Of a stretch of DNA of 64,000 nucleotides, positions 1-12,427 are shown piece after piece. Origin of the DNA: Triticum aestivum (lineage: Eukaryota > Streptophyta > Magnoliopsida > Poales > Poaceae); assembly GCF_018294505.1 (NCBI RefSeq), contig NC_057796.1, forward strand, positions 275,712,939 to 275,776,938. The letters run 5' to 3'. The first letter of the stretch is position 1, and the number at the start of each line of letters is the position of its first letter. The notes under the pieces are model-generated. The model worked only from the letters and a program-made list of their open reading frames with translations, ran no database searches and was not told the DNA's origin. Both the position numbers and the translations under genes were made by a program.

Positions 1-3000
1 GTGAGAGCGTGTGTGACGAAGTACACCCCTGCAGGGTATGAAACTATTCGAATAGCCGCGTCCGCGGTAAAGGACTACTTGGTCGCTTATGCAGTTCATA
101 GACAAGTAAATGGATACTACTAAAAGCCTCAAGATAAGTGTGAGTACCGCGGATGGCCCTCTCGTTGGATGACGAGGGAGGATCCACGGTGGAGTATTGA
201 GATGGTGATTAGTGGACTCGTGTGCGAAAACTATTTCACAAGTGGTGTACCGTAGGATAGCTTAGCCAAGAGTCAAAGCTGGCTTGCTGCAATAACCCCA
301 CTACCTCCTTGAGAATGAGCATGTATAGTAGGATCTGTTGTAAGACTTGCTGAGTACCTTTGTACTCATGTTGCTTTAATTACTGTTTTCAGACGACAAC
401 ACCGCCCTTTCTGACGGGTTCTACGTAGAACTCGACGATGATGAGTGACGCGCCACCCAGGTGGTGATCTAGGCTTGTGAAGGGCCTATGTAGATAGACA
501 GGCTTCGTCAAGCCTTCTTTCTTCTAGTGTCTGTACCCAGACAGTTTGCTTCCGCATGTGCTTGTATGATTGTATGACTTGAGTGTTGGGTCATGCGACC
601 CCTATCTGTATGAACAAGTTATGTAAGGCTCTCCGGAGCCCCTTAAATAAAGTACTTGAGTTGTAGAGTTTTGTTGTGATGCCATGTTGTATTCGCGCAT
701 ATCGAGCATATTGTGTGTATGTTTGAAATGCTTGGTATGTGTGGGATCCGACAATCTAGTTGTCTATCTTTAGCAGCCTCTCTTATGGGGAAATGTAGTC
801 TGGTGCCTCCTTGAGCCATAGTAGTCCGCTACAGCCCGGTTCACCGGAGTCCTGCTAGCCCAGCACTACTGCTCTGGACACTTGACTGGCCGGCATGTGA
901 GTCATATCGTTCCTGTGTCTGTCCCTTCGGGGAAATGTCACACGGTGACATCCGGAGTCCTGCCTAGCCTGCTACAGCCCGGGTTCCCGGAGTCCTGTTA
1001 GCCCAGTGCTTCAGCCCGGATTCACACGCTGCTGACCGACATGTTCGATGTTGATTCATGTATGCCTGTCCCCATACGTTAGTGCCGCTTTGGGTTCACG
1101 ACTAGCCATGTCGGCCCGGGTTCTCTGTCATATGGTTGCTAGCGACATTGTCATATACGTGAGCCAAAAGGCGCAAACGGTCCCGGGCCATGGTAAGGCG
1201 ACACCCGTGGGAGTACCGTGCGTGAGGCCGCAATGTGATATGAGGTGTTACAGGCTAGATCGGTGTGACTTGGAATCGGGGTCCTGACACTTCTGCTCTC
1301 GTTTACTGCATTAAGACAACGCGATTCAAACTGCTGTGTGTTGCGGTAGTTGAACCCACTTTCCTTTGCATGACCTGTCATTGCCACAGTAACTAGATGA
1401 AACCCACTAGCATGTGTAGGAGTTGATTGAGCCATGTTGTGTTCCTACAATGCTATGCTTGCTACGCTTAGAGTTGTGTCAGGTCTGGCTCATCAGGGTG
1501 ATGAACTAGAGTGAAAGTGCGTGTGTCGGTAATGAGAGTGAAGTGTGGAATACGATTTGGTAAAGGTATCGATGGGAGGCCATGTAGGAGTACATGGTGG
1601 GTTGTTTCATTGAGACCGTCCCTAAGAACTGAGATCTGTATGCGTGATTTAAGATTCAGCTACTACCACACATTGGGCCCGAAACCAATGGACCCCCTCG
1701 GCTTCTTGTTCACCCTTGTCCTCTGTCCAGGAGTTGCACGTAGTTTCTGGTGTTTGTAGTAAGCTGGAGGCCGTGGACAGCGCTGACCAAGGGGTGGGCT
1801 GTGATGCGGTAGGCTCGTGGCCCGGTGTACCGAGTCGCCCGTTTGGTGACCGGGAACCCTGCACACATCGTTCGGGGCCGTATGTGGAAACCTCGGCCGG
1901 ACTCCCTGCGGATGGAACCCGAATAGGCGATAAACCTGGACTAGAGACTCGAGTGTTTAGGTAGGCTGTGGCCGACACCCACATTGGGCTTCCGCTTGAA
2001 GGTTGCCGAGTACACGTCGTGTAGCGACGATAAGTGGTGGGAGCGTGTGTGACGAAGTACACCCCTGCAGGGTATGAAACTATTCGAATAGCCGCGTCCG
2101 CGGTAAAGGACTACTTGGTCGCTTATGCAGTTCATAGACAAGTAAATGGATACTACTAAAAGCCTCAAGATAAGTGTGAGTACCACGGATGGCCCTCTCG
2201 TTGGATGACGAGGGAGGATCCACGGTGGAGTATTGAGATGGTGATTAGTGGACTCGTGTGCGAAAACTATTTCACAAGTGGTGTACCGTAGGATAGCTTA
2301 GCCAAGAGTCAAAGCTGGCTTGCTGCAATAACCCCACTACCTCCTTGAGAATGAGCATGTATAGTAGGATCTGTTGTAAGACTTGCTGAGTACCTTTGTA
2401 CTCATGTTGCTTTAATTACTGTTTTCAGACGACAACACCGCCCCTTCTGACGGGTTCTACGTAGAACTCGACGACGATGAGTGACGCGCCACCCAGGTGG
2501 TGATCTAGGCTTGTGAAGGGCCTATGTAGATAGACAGGCTTCGTCAAGCCTTCTTTCTTCTAGTGTCTGTACCCAGACAGTTTGCTTCCGCATGTGCTTG
2601 TATGATTGTATGACTTGAGTGTTGGGTCATGCGACCCCTATCTGTATGAACAAGTTATGTAAGGCTCTCCGGAGCCCCTTAAATAAAGTACTTGAGTTGT
2701 AGAGTTTTGTTGTGATGCCATGTTGTATTCGCGCATATCGAGCATATTGTGTGTATGTTTGAAATGCTTGGTATGTGTGGGATCCGACAATCTAGTTGTC
2801 TATCTTTAGCAGCCTCTCTTATGGGGAAATGCAGTCTGGTGCCTCCTTGAGCCATAGTAGTCCGCTACAGCCCGGTTCACCGGAGTCCTGCTAGCCCAGC
2901 ACTACTGCTCTGGACACTTGACTGGCCGGCATGTGAGTCATATCGTTCCTGTGTCTGTCCCTTCGGGGAAATGTCACACGGTGACATCCGGAGTCCTGCC

Positions 3001-3325
3001 TAGCCTGCTACAGCCCGGGTTCCCGGAGTCCTGTTAGCCCAGTGCTTCAGCCCGGATTCACACGCTGCTGACCGACATGTTCGATGTTGATTCATGTATG
3101 CCTGTCCCCATACGTTAGTGCCGCTTTGGGTTCACGACTAGCCATGTCGGCCCGGGTTCTCTGTCATATGGATGCTAGCGACATTGTCATATACGTGAGC
3201 CAAAAGGCGCAAACGGTCCCGGGCCATGGTAAGGCGACACCCGTGGGAGTACCGTGCATGAGGCCGCAATGTGATATGAGGTGTTACAGGCTAGATCGGT
3301 GTGACTTGGAATCGGGGTCCTGACA
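1..3325. repeat. 2036-bp direct tandem duplication (1.6 copies), LTR-like sequence
   Basis: The sequence from about 6 recurs from 2042 with a period of 2036 bp and only scattered substitutions (for example the same short frame lies at 1048 and at 3084). The first copy spans about 1-2036; the second stops at 3325, where the sequence switches abruptly to the inside of a copia LTR. No convincing coding region is present. A block around 20-90 (TATTCGAATAGCCG followed by GGTAAAGGACTAC) is matched on the opposite strand at about 29035-29095 inside the 4.2-kb LTR-like insertion, so this is probably part of a long LTR or non-coding retroelement derivative. The window edge hides how many copies lie to the left. 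Confidence 0.85.
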
Positions 3326-3939
3326 GCGCCCCTCCCCTTGGTCTGGTCCGAATTGGACTAGGGAAGGGGGGCGCCTCCTTCCTTCCTTCTCTTTTTCCCT
3401 TCCCCTTTTCCTATTCCATGTGGGAGGAGGAATCCTACTAGGACTCCCCTCCTCCATCCTTCTGGCGCGCCCCAGGGGCTGGCCGGCCTCCCCTCCTCCA
3501 TCCTTTATATACGGGGGCAGGGGCACCCCATAGACACAACAATTGATCCTTGAGATCTGTTAGCCGTGTGCGGTGCCCCCCTCCACCAAATTACACCTCG
3601 ATAATACCGTTGCGGAGCTTAGGCGAAGCCCTGCGTCGGTGGAACATCATCATCGTCACCACGCCGTCGTGCTGACGAAACTCTCCATCAACACTCGGCT
3701 GGATCGGAGTTCGAGGGACGTCATCGAGCTGAACGTGTGTAGAACTCGGAGGTGCCGTGCGTTCGGTACATGATCGGTCGGATCGTGAAGACGTACGACT
3801 ACATCAACCGCGTTGTGATAACGCTTCCGCTGTCGGTCTACGAGGGTACGTGGACAACACTCTCCCCTCTCGTTGCTATGCATCACCATGATCTTGCGTG
3901 TGCGTAGGAATTTTTTGGAAATTACTACGTTCCCCAATA
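3326..3939 (+). repeat. Truncated 5' LTR of copia copy 1
   Basis: It matches the last 627 bp of the 3' LTR (10308-10934), including the TATA-like TTTATATACGG at 3505 and the terminal TACGTTCCCCAATA (CA end mutated to TA). The left edge shows only the short shared string GCGCCC with the flanking repeat, which fits illegitimate recombination or a deletion rather than a normal LTR end. Confidence 0.92.
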
Positions 3940-3940
3940 G

Positions 3941-3952
3941 TGGCATCCGAGC
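3941..3952 (+). other. Degraded primer-binding site, copia copy 1
   Basis: TGGCATCCGAGC lies one base after the LTR. The sister element has TGGTATCAGAGC, complementary to the 3' end of initiator methionine tRNA. Two substitutions (T to C, A to C) weaken the match here. Confidence 0.85.
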
Positions 3953-5257
3953 CTGGTTTATGCGTTGATGCTATGCACGAGTAGAACACAAGTGAGTTGT
4001 GGGCGATATAAGTCATACTGCTTACCAGCATGTCATACTTTGGTTCAGCGGTATTGTGAGATGAAGCGGCCCGGGCCGACATTACGCGTACGCTTACGCG
4101 AGACTGGTTTCACCGTTCGGAGCACTCGTTGCTTAAAGGTGACTGGCGGGTGTCTGTCTCTCTCACTTTAGTTGAACCGAGTGTGGCTACGCCCGGTCCT
4201 TGCGAAGGTTAAAACAGCACCAACTTGACAAACTATCGTTGTGGTTTTGATGCGTAGGTAAGAACGATTCTTGCTAAGCCCGTAGCAGCCACATAAAACT
4301 TGCAACAACAAAGTAGAGGACGTCTAACTTGTTTTTGCAGGGCATGTTGTGATGTGATATGGTCAAGACATGATGTGATATAATTTGTTGTATGAGATGA
4401 TCATGTTTTGTAACAGAGTTATCGGCAACTAGCAGGAGCCATATGGTTGTCGCTTTATTGTATGAGATGCAATCACCATGTAATAGTTTTACTTTATCAC
4501 TAAGCGGTAGTGATAGTCGTAAAAGCAAGAAGTTGGCGAGACGACAACGATACTACGATGGAGATCAAGGTGTCGAGCCGGTGACGATGGTGATCATGAC
4601 GGTGGTTCGGAGATGGTGATCACGAGCACGGTGCTTCGGAGATGGAGATCACAAGCACAAGATGATGATGGCCATATCATATCACTTATATTCATTGCAT
4701 GTGATGTTAATCCTTTATGCATCTTACCTTGCTTTGATTGACGGTAGCATTATAAGATGATCTCTCACTAAAATTTCAAGATAAAAGTGTTCTCCCTGAG
4801 TATGCACCATTGCAAAAGTTCTTCGTGCTGAGACACCACGTGTTAATCGGGTGTGATAGGCTCTACGTTCAAATACAACGGGTGCAAAACAGTTGCACAC
4901 GCGGAATACTCAGGTTAAACTTGACGAGCCTAGCATATACAGATATGGCCTCGGAACACAGAGACCGAAAGGTCGAGCGTGAATCATATAGTAGATATGA
5001 TCAACATAGTGATATTCACCATTGAAACTACTCCATCTCACGTGTTAATCGGACATGGTTTAGTTGCTTTGGATCACGTAATCACTTAGATGATGAGAGG
5101 GATATCTATCTAAGTGGGAGTTCTTAAGTAATATGATTAATTGAACTTAAATTTATCATGAACTTAGTCCTGATAGTATTTTGCAAATTATGTTGTAGAT
5201 CAATAGCTCGCGTTGTTGCTTCCCTGTTTTATTTTTTATATGTTCCTAGAGAAAATT

Positions 5258-6008
5258 ATGTTGAAAGATGTTAGTAGCAAAGATGCGGATTGGATCCGTG
5301 ATCTAAGGATTATCCTCATTGCTGCACAGAAAAATTATGTCCTTGATGCACCGCTAGGTGACAGACCTATTGCAGGAGCAGATGCAGACGTTATGAACGT
5401 TTGGCTAGCTCAATATGATGACTACTTGATAGTTTAGTGCACCATGCTTAACGGCTTAGAATCGGGACTTCAAAGACGTTTTGAACATCATGGACCATAT
5501 GAGATGTTCCAGGAGTTGAAGTTAATATTTCAAGCAAATACCCGAGTTGAGAGATATGAAGTCTCCAACAAGTTCTATAGCTAAAAGATGGAGGAGAATC
5601 GCTCAACTAGTGAGCATGTGCTCAGATTGTCTGGGTACTACAATCGCTTGAATCAAGTGGGAGTTAATCTTCCAGATAAAATAGTGATTGACAGAATTCT
5701 CTAGTCACCATCACCAAGTTAGTAGAACGTCGTGATGAACTATAGTATGCAAGGGATGACGAAAGTAATTCCCGAGCTCTTCGTGATGCTAAAATCGACG
5801 AAGGTAGAAATCAAGAAAAACATCAAGTGTTGATGGTTGACGAGACCACTAGTTTCAAGAAAAGGGCAAAGGGAAGAAGGGGGACTTCAAGAAGAACGAC
5901 AAGCAAGTTGCTGCTCAAGTGAAGAAGCCTAAGTCTGGTACTAAGCCTGAGACTAAGTGCTTCTACTGCAAAGGGATTGGTCACTAGAAGCGGAACTACC
6001 CCAACTAT
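5258..6008 (+). pseudogene. Copia gag remnant with zinc-knuckle region
   Basis: The frame begins at an ATG at 5258 (protein start MLKDVSSKDADWIRDLR) and runs about 60 codons to a TAG at 5435; further in-frame stops follow near 5581 and 5702. Gag-like sequence nevertheless continues, with a CCHC zinc-knuckle region near 5958-6000 reading CFYCKGIGH followed directly by a stop and with the last cysteine replaced by tyrosine. Gag packages the element RNA; this copy could not make a full-length product. The same early stops occur in copy 2 (37427 onward), so they predate at least one insertion. Confidence 0.85.
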
Positions 6009-6032
6009 TTGGTGGATAAGAAGGATGGCAAA

Positions 6033-6320
6033 GTGAACAAAGGTATATTTGATATACAGATTATTGATGTGTACTTTACTAGTGTTTATAGCAACCCCTC
6101 GGTAATTGATACTGGTTCAGTTGCTAAGAGTAGTAACTCGAAACAGGAGTTGCAGAATAAACAGAGACTAGTAAAAGTGAACAAAGGTATATTTGATATA
6201 CAGATTATTGATGTGTACTTTACTAGTGTTTATAGCAACCCCTCGGTAATTGATATTGGCTCAGTTGCTAAAGAGTAGTAACTTGAAAACGGGAGTTGCA
6301 GAATAAACAGAGACTAGTAA
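6033..6320 (+). repeat. 144-bp tandem duplication across the copia protease active site
   Basis: GTGAACAAAGGTATATTTGA starts at 6033 and again at 6177, giving two in-frame 48-codon copies. Each covers the aspartic-protease active-site region; the first reads IDTGS (catalytic D-T-G kept), the second IDIGS. Copy 2 of the element has this region once (38207 onward), so the duplication is specific to this copy. Confidence 0.9.
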
Positions 6321-6535
6321 AAGGCGAGGTAACGATGTGTGTTGGAAGTAGTTCCAAGATTGATATGATCATCATCGCACACTCCCTGTACTTTCGGGAT
6401 TAGTGTTGAAACTAAATAAGTGTTATTTGGTGTTTGCATTGAGCATGAATATGATTTGATCATGTTTATTGCAATATGGTTATTCATTTAAATTAGAGAA
6501 CAATTGTTGTTCTGTTTACATGAATAAAACCTTCT

Positions 6536-8921
6536 ATGGTCATACACACCAACGAAAATGGTTTGTTGGATCTCGATCGTAGTGATACACATATTCATAA
6601 TATTGAAGCCAAAAGATGCAAAGTTAATAATGATAGTGCAACTTATTTGTGGCACTGCCGTTTAGGTCATATTGGTGTAAAGCGCATGAAGAAACTCCAT
6701 ACTAATGGGATTTTGGAATCACTTGATTATGAATCACTTGATGCTTGCGAACCGTGCCTCATGGGCAAGATGACTAAAACACCATTCTCCGGAACTATGG
6801 AGAGAGCAACAGATTTGTTGGAAATCATACATACAGATGTATGTGGTCCGATGAATATCAAGGCTCGTAGCAGGTATCATTATTTTCTGACCTTCACAGA
6901 TGATTTGAGCAGATATGGGTATATCTACTTAATGAAACAAGAGTCTGAAACATTTGAAAAGTTCATATAATTTCAGAGTGAAGCAGAAAATCATCGTAAC
7001 AAGAAAATAATGTTTCTACGATCTGATCGTGGAGAAGAGTATTTAAGTTACGAGTTTGGCCTTCAGTTAAAACAATGTGGAATAGTTTCACAAATTCATG
7101 CCACCTGGAACACCACAGCATAATGGTTTGTCCGAACATCATAACCGTACTTTATTGGATATAGTGCAATCTATGATGTCTCTTACCAATTTACCACTAA
7201 TCGTTTTGGGGGTTATGCATTAGAGACAGCTGCATTCACGTTAAATAGGGCACCATCAAAATCCGTTGAGACGACGCCTTATGAACTGTGGTTTGGCAAG
7301 AAACCAAAGTTGTCGTTTCTTAAAATTTTGGGGTTGCGATGCTTATGTGAAAAAGTTTCATCCTGATAAGCTCAAACCTAAATCGGAGAAATGTGTCTTC
7401 ATAGGATACCCAAAGGAGACAGTTGGGTACACCTTCTATCACAGATCCGAAGGCAAGACATTCGTTGCTAAGTATGGATCCTTTCTAGAGAAGGAGTTTC
7501 TCTCGAAAGATGTGAGTGGGAGGAAAGTAGAACTTGATGAGGTAACTGTACCTGCTCCCTTATTGGATCACAGAAATCTGTTCCAGTGACTTCTACACCA
7601 ATTAGTGAGGAAGTTAATGATGATGATGATGTAACTTCAGATCAAGTTACTACCAAACCTCGTAGGTAAACCAGAGTAAGATCCGCACCAGAGTGGTACG
7701 GTAATCCTGTTCTGGAGGTTATGTTACTAGACCATGACGAACCTACGAACTATGAAGAAGCGATGGTGAGCCCAGATTCCGCAAAATGGCTTGAGGCCAT
7801 GAAATCTGAGATGAGATCCATGTATGAAGAACAAAGTATGGACTTTGATTGACTTGCCCAATGATCGGCGAGCCATTGAGATTAAATGGATCTTCAAGAG
7901 GAAGACGGACGCTGATAGTAGTGTCACTATCTACAAAGCTAGAATTGTCGCAAAAAGGTTTTCGACAAGTTCAAGATGTTGACTACGATGAGAGTTTCTC
8001 ACTCGTATCTATGCTTAAGTCTGTCCGAATCATGTTAGCAATTGCCGCATTTTATGAAATCTGGCAAAGGGATAAACAAAACTGCATTCCTTGATGGATT
8101 TATTAAAGAAGACTTGTATATGATACAACCAGAAAGTTTTGTCAATCCTAAAGGCGCTAACAAAATATGCAAGCTCCAGCGATCCATCAATGGACTAGTG
8201 CAAGCATCTCGGAGTTGGAATATACGCTTTGATAAGTTGATCAAAGCATATTGTTTTATACAGACTTGCGGTGAAGCCTGTATTTACAAAAAAAGTGAGT
8301 GGGAGCACTACAACATTTCTGATAAGTATATGTGAATGACATATTGTTGATCGGAAATAATGTAGAAATATTCTGCAAAGCATAAATGACTGTTTGAAAG
8401 GAGTTTTTCAAAGAAAGACCTCGGTGAAGCTGCTTGCATATTGAGCATCAAGATCTATAGAGATAGATCAAGACGCTTGATCAGTTTTTTTCAATGAGTA
8501 CATACCTTAACAAGATTTTGAAGTAGTTCAAAATAGAACAGTCAAAGAAAAAGAGTTCTTGCCTGTGTTACAAGGTGTGAAATTGAGTAAGACTCAAAAC
8601 CCGACCACGGCAGAAGATAGAAAGAGAATGAAAGTCATTCCCTATGCCTTGGCCATAGGTTCTATAAAGTATGCCATGCTGTGTACCAGATCTATTGTAT
8701 ACCCTACACTGATTTTGGCAAGGGAGTACAATAGTGATCTAGGAGTAGATCACCGGACAGCAGTCAAAATTATCCTTAGTGGAATAAAGGATATGTTTCT
8801 CGATTATGGAAGTGACAAAAGGTTCATCGTAAAGAGTTATGTCGATGCAAGTTTTGACACTAATCTAGATGACTCTAAGTCTCGGTCTAGATACATATTG
8901 AAAGTGGGAGCAATTAGCTAG
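6536..8921 (+). pseudogene. Copia pol remnant: integrase, reverse transcriptase, RNase H
   Basis: Recognisable in order: the GAG-pre-integrase zinc-binding part (WHCRLGH...CEPCLMGK, about 6645-6770); the integrase core start (HTDVCGPMNI then FTDDLSRYGYIYL, 6830-6970); the later integrase (7120-7590, with SEHHNRTLLD and the HPDKLKPKSEKCVFIGYP tail); the reverse transcriptase start (AKWLEAMKSEMRS near 7785) and the AFLDGFIKEDLYMIQPESF region (8085-8145); and RNase H (8559-8921). Stops at 6968 and frameshifts near 7095, 7325, 7830 and 8000 break it. The polymerase active site, YVDD in working copia elements, reads YVND near 8327. No functional product is possible. Confidence 0.88.
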
Positions 8922-9217
8922 AGTAGCTCCATGCAGAGCATTGTAGACATAGAAATTTGCAAAATACTTACGGATCTGAATATGACAGACCCGTTGACTA
9001 AAATTATCTCACACGCAAAACATAATCACACCTTAGTACTCTTTGGGTGTTAATCACATAGCGATGTGAACTAGATTACTGACTCTAGTAAACCCTTTGG
9101 GTGATGGTCACATGACGATGTGAACTATGGGTGTTAATCACATGGTGATGTGAACTATTCATGTTAAATCACATGGCGATGTGAACTAGATTATTGACTC
9201 TAGTGCAAGTGGGAGAT

Positions 9218-10934
9218 TGAAGGAAATATGCCGTAGAGGCAATAATAAAGTTATTATTTATTTCCTTATATCATGATAAATGTTTATTATTCATGCTAGA
9301 ATTGAATTAACCGGAAACATAATACATGTGTGAATACATAGACAAACAGAGTGTCACTAGTATGCCTCTACTTGACTAGCTCGTTAATCAAAGATGGTTA
9401 TGTTTCCTAGCCATAGACATGAGTTGTCATTTGATTAACGGGATCACCTCATTAGGAGAATGACGTGATTGACTTGACCCATTCCGTTAGCTTAGCACCC
9501 GATCGTTTAGTATGTTGCTATTGCTTTCTTCATGACTTATACATGTTCCTATGACTATGAGATTATGCAACTCCCGTTTACCGGAGGAACACTTTGTGTG
9601 CTACCAAACGGCACAACGTAAATGGGTGATTATAAAGGTGCTCTACAGGTGTCTCCAAAGGTACTTGTTGGGTTGGCGTATTTCGAGATTATGATTTGTC
9701 ACTCCGATTGTCGGAGAGGTATCTCTGGGCCCTCTCGGTAATGCACATCACTATAAGCCTTGCAGGCATTGTGACTAATGAGTCAGTTGCGGGATGATGT
9801 ATTATGGAACGAGTAAAGAGACTTGCCGGTAACGAGATTGAAATAGGTATCGAGATACCGACGATCAAATCTCGGGCAAGTAACATACCGGTGACAAAGG
9901 GAACAACGTATGTTGTTATGCGGTCTGACCGATAAAGATCTTCGTAGAATATGTGGGAGCCAATATGGGCATCCAGGTCCCGCTATTGGTTATTGACCGG
10001 AGACGTGTCTCGGTCATGTCTACATAGTTCTCGAACCCGTAGGGTCCGCACGCTTAACGTTACGATGACAGTTTTATTGAGTTTTGATGTACCGAAAGAG
10101 TTCGGAGTCCCGGATGAGATCGGGGATATGACGAGGAGTCTCGAAATGGTCGAGACGTAAAAATCGATATATTGGACAACTATATTTGGACTTCGGAAAG
10201 GTTCCGAGTGATTCGGGTATTTTTCGGAATACCGGAGAGTTACGGGAATTCGTATTGGGCCTTAATGGGCCATACGGGAAAGGAGAGAAAGGCCTCAAAA
10301 GGTGGCTGCGCCCCTCCCCTTGGTCTGGTCCGAATTGGACTAGGGAAGGGGGGCGCCTCCTTCCTTCCTTCTCTTTTTCCCTTCCCCTTTTCCTATTCCA
10401 TGTGGGAGGAGGAATCCTACTAGGACTAGGGAGTCCTAGTAGGACCCCAACCTTCTGGCGCGCCCCAGGGGCCGGCCGGCCTCCCCTCCTTCATCCTTTA
10501 TATACGGGGGCAGGGGGGCACCCCATAGACACAACAATTGATCCTTGAGATCTCTTAGCCGTGTGCGGTGCCCCCCTCCACCAAATTACACCTCGATAAT
10601 ACCGTTGCGGAGCTTAGGCGAAGCCCTGCGTCGGTGGAACATCATCATCGTCACCACGCCGTCGTGCTGACGAAACTCTCCCTCAACACTCGGCTAGATC
10701 GGAGTTCAAGGGACGTCATCGAGCTGAACGTGTGTAGAACTCGGAGGCGCCGTGCGTTCGGTACATGATCGGTCGGATCGTGAAGACGTACGACTACATC
10801 AACCGCGTTGTGATAACGCTTCCGCTGTCGGTCTACGAGGGTACGTGGACAACACTCTCCCCTCTCGTTGCTATGCATCACCATGATCTTGCGTGTGCAT
10901 AGGAAATTTTTTGAAATTACTACGTTCCCTAACA
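9218..10934 (+). repeat. 3' LTR of copia copy 1 (1717 bp)
   Basis: It is preceded by the polypurine tract GTGCAAGTGGGAGA (9203-9217) and begins TGAAGGAAATATGCC, ending AACA at 10934. The internal promoter-like TTTATATACGGGGG lies at 10498. It shows more differences from the copy-2 LTRs than those show from each other, consistent with an older insertion. Confidence 0.94.
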
Positions 10935-11165
10935 GTGACCTCTTCCAATGAAATGGTGCTTAGATGAGGTGCTATGGCCATTAAATGGCTTAGCAACTCA
11001 AGTCCCCAATGCATATGTGCTTAGTTTTTTGTTGCTAAGTTTGCTTCATCTAGGTACACGCGCTTATCACCGTTTCTTCCTGGGTCACCAAACTAGTCTC
11101 TCTCTTCTTAATTAACTTGCCACATCAGACATTATGCCTATGTGGCAGGCTTAGCACCTGTAGGA
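10935..11165. mobile_element. Possible MITE or nested inverted-repeat sequence
   Basis: GGTGCTTAG at 10955 is mirrored by CTTAGCACC at 11150, and a second pair (CTTAGCAAC near 10990 and GTTGCTAAG near 11031) nests inside. This foldback layout, about 200 bp long and without coding capacity, suggests a short DNA-transposon derivative just 3' of the copia element. No clear target duplication was seen. Confidence 0.35.
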
Positions 11166-12009
11166 TCAAGTACAATAGTGGGCTATAAGCCCGCTTTACA
11201 TGGCATTTTTGCATATGTGGGGGAAAGAGGCAAGGAAAAAGTGGAGGAGTGGGCTCTCAAGCAAGAGCCAGCCTCTACATGGTGGAGCATCGGGAGAGGC
11301 ACCTGTATGGAGGTGGTCAGGAATCAGGAGACTCACGCCAGTCGTAGCGCCGCAGTTAAAATGATAATGGCAAGTCAAATCACTGGGCCCCACCTGTCCA
11401 GAAGTAACTCGCTGTCAAATCACACAGCCCTACGTTTGCAGCAGCCTACTCCCTCATCTTCTAGCGTCTCTGTCGAATCGACTAGGCGGAACTGCCCCGT
11501 CAACCGCGCGGGAAAAGCCCCACCCTCGACTTTTAAATAGTATAGTATACTAATTTTGTATCCATGGATTGCGCCATGGAGCAAAGCCTCAAGAAAATGG
11601 CAGCACACATGTACGGAGTATACAGCACGCCCGTCGCGTTCGCGTTGCACCCCAGACGGTCGGTCGGTCTGGCACGCCGCTCTCTGAATGGAACGCGCGT
11701 CATATTGCGTTTGCACACACATGTGGGACCGCAATTGAGAACCGACCATAGGCACACTCCCCGGCCCCGCAAGTCGGGTGAGTTAATAGAAGAGAGAGAC
11801 GAGCGATAGTACTACTAGAGAAGTGTTGTAGGAGTACATACGTTGTTACCTGGATGATCCCTGCAAGACACGGAAGATCAGTTCGTCCATGCATGTGACC
11901 AGACTCCAGCAGACACGCCTGGATTGGCTATCGTCTACATAACGTGCAAGCTGTGTTGTACAGGGCTGTAGTTCTGGTGAGAAATCTAAAAAAAGGTTTC
12001 TTGTCATCT
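11166..12009. other. Non-coding stretch, nothing firm recognised
   Basis: Mixed-composition DNA with only short chance frames on both strands. It contains small palindromes (CCATGGATTGCGCCATGG at 11562-11579; TATAGTATAC near 11540) but no gene, RNA or element boundary that can be supported. Confidence 0.5.
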
Positions 12010-12395
12010 CGCAAAATTAGGTGTCATGTGCTTCGGATCACTGCGAGGGTAAAACAGCGACAACTGAGTTGGGCTAGTCATTGGGGGCACATGCACGAAG
12101 ACTACTCGGCTACCATCTAGGTCAAGCCGGCTATGTTAATTAGAACATCTATCGACGAACCCCTTCTCTATGAGTTTATCTTTAATTTGAGCTTTGATCC
12201 TCGTCTAGTTTGTCCGTCGGGATTCATCTTGTCTCCTTTGGGCAGTGAGGTTATGATTTCTTGTCATGTGGCATTTTTTCGTGTTATATGTTATAATCCA
12301 GTGCTTCAGATCAAAATGACGACAACTGCGCCTCCAGGGCACATGCATGAAGACTTCTCGATAGTCATTGCTGAGGTCAAGCCGGCTCCGGCCGA
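12010..12395 (+). repeat. Diverged direct repeat upstream of a TATA-like motif
   Basis: The segment from about 12010 to 12135 (GTCATGTGCTTCGGATCA ... CAAGCCGGCT) is repeated with divergence at about 12262-12392 (CTTCAGATCA ... GAGGTCAAGCCGGCTCC). Both copies hold a GCACATGCA/CGAAGACT string. The second ends just before a TATA-like box, so it may be a duplicated promoter-proximal segment. Confidence 0.5.
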
Positions 12396-12417
12396 TAGAC
12401 AAAAGAAAACTAGTACT

Positions 12418-12427
12418 CCACTATATA
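12418..12427 (+). promoter_or_regulatory. TATA-like box of a possible transcription unit
   Basis: ACTATATAGG is followed by a CT-rich leader (the CTCTCTCTCTCTAC stretch near 12515) and a plausible splice donor GGGGAAG/GTGAGA at 12576/12577. No long reading frame follows, so any transcript would be non-coding or belong to a decayed gene. Confidence 0.3.

Larger units (their letters stand above)
3326..10934 (+). mobile_element. Angela/WIS-type Ty1/copia retrotransposon, 5' truncated (copy 1)
   Basis: Order on the plus strand: remnant 5' LTR (3326-3939), degraded primer-binding site, gag, protease, integrase, reverse transcriptase, RNase H, polypurine tract and a full 3' LTR (9218-10934). The 3' LTR starts TGAAGGAAATATGCC and ends TACGTTCCCTAACA, as in the wheat Angela/WIS group. 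The 5' LTR lacks its first 1090 bp; its break joins directly to the 2036-bp repeat, so the 5' target duplication is lost and none can be confirmed (3' flank is GTGAC). Every coding domain carries stops or frameshifts. Copy 2 at 34431-42955 is its sister. Confidence 0.93.

Noticed and set aside
1048..1287. Paired 79-codon frames at 1048 and 3084
   Set aside because: They recur only because the DNA is duplicated with a 2036-bp period; no domain or conserved start.
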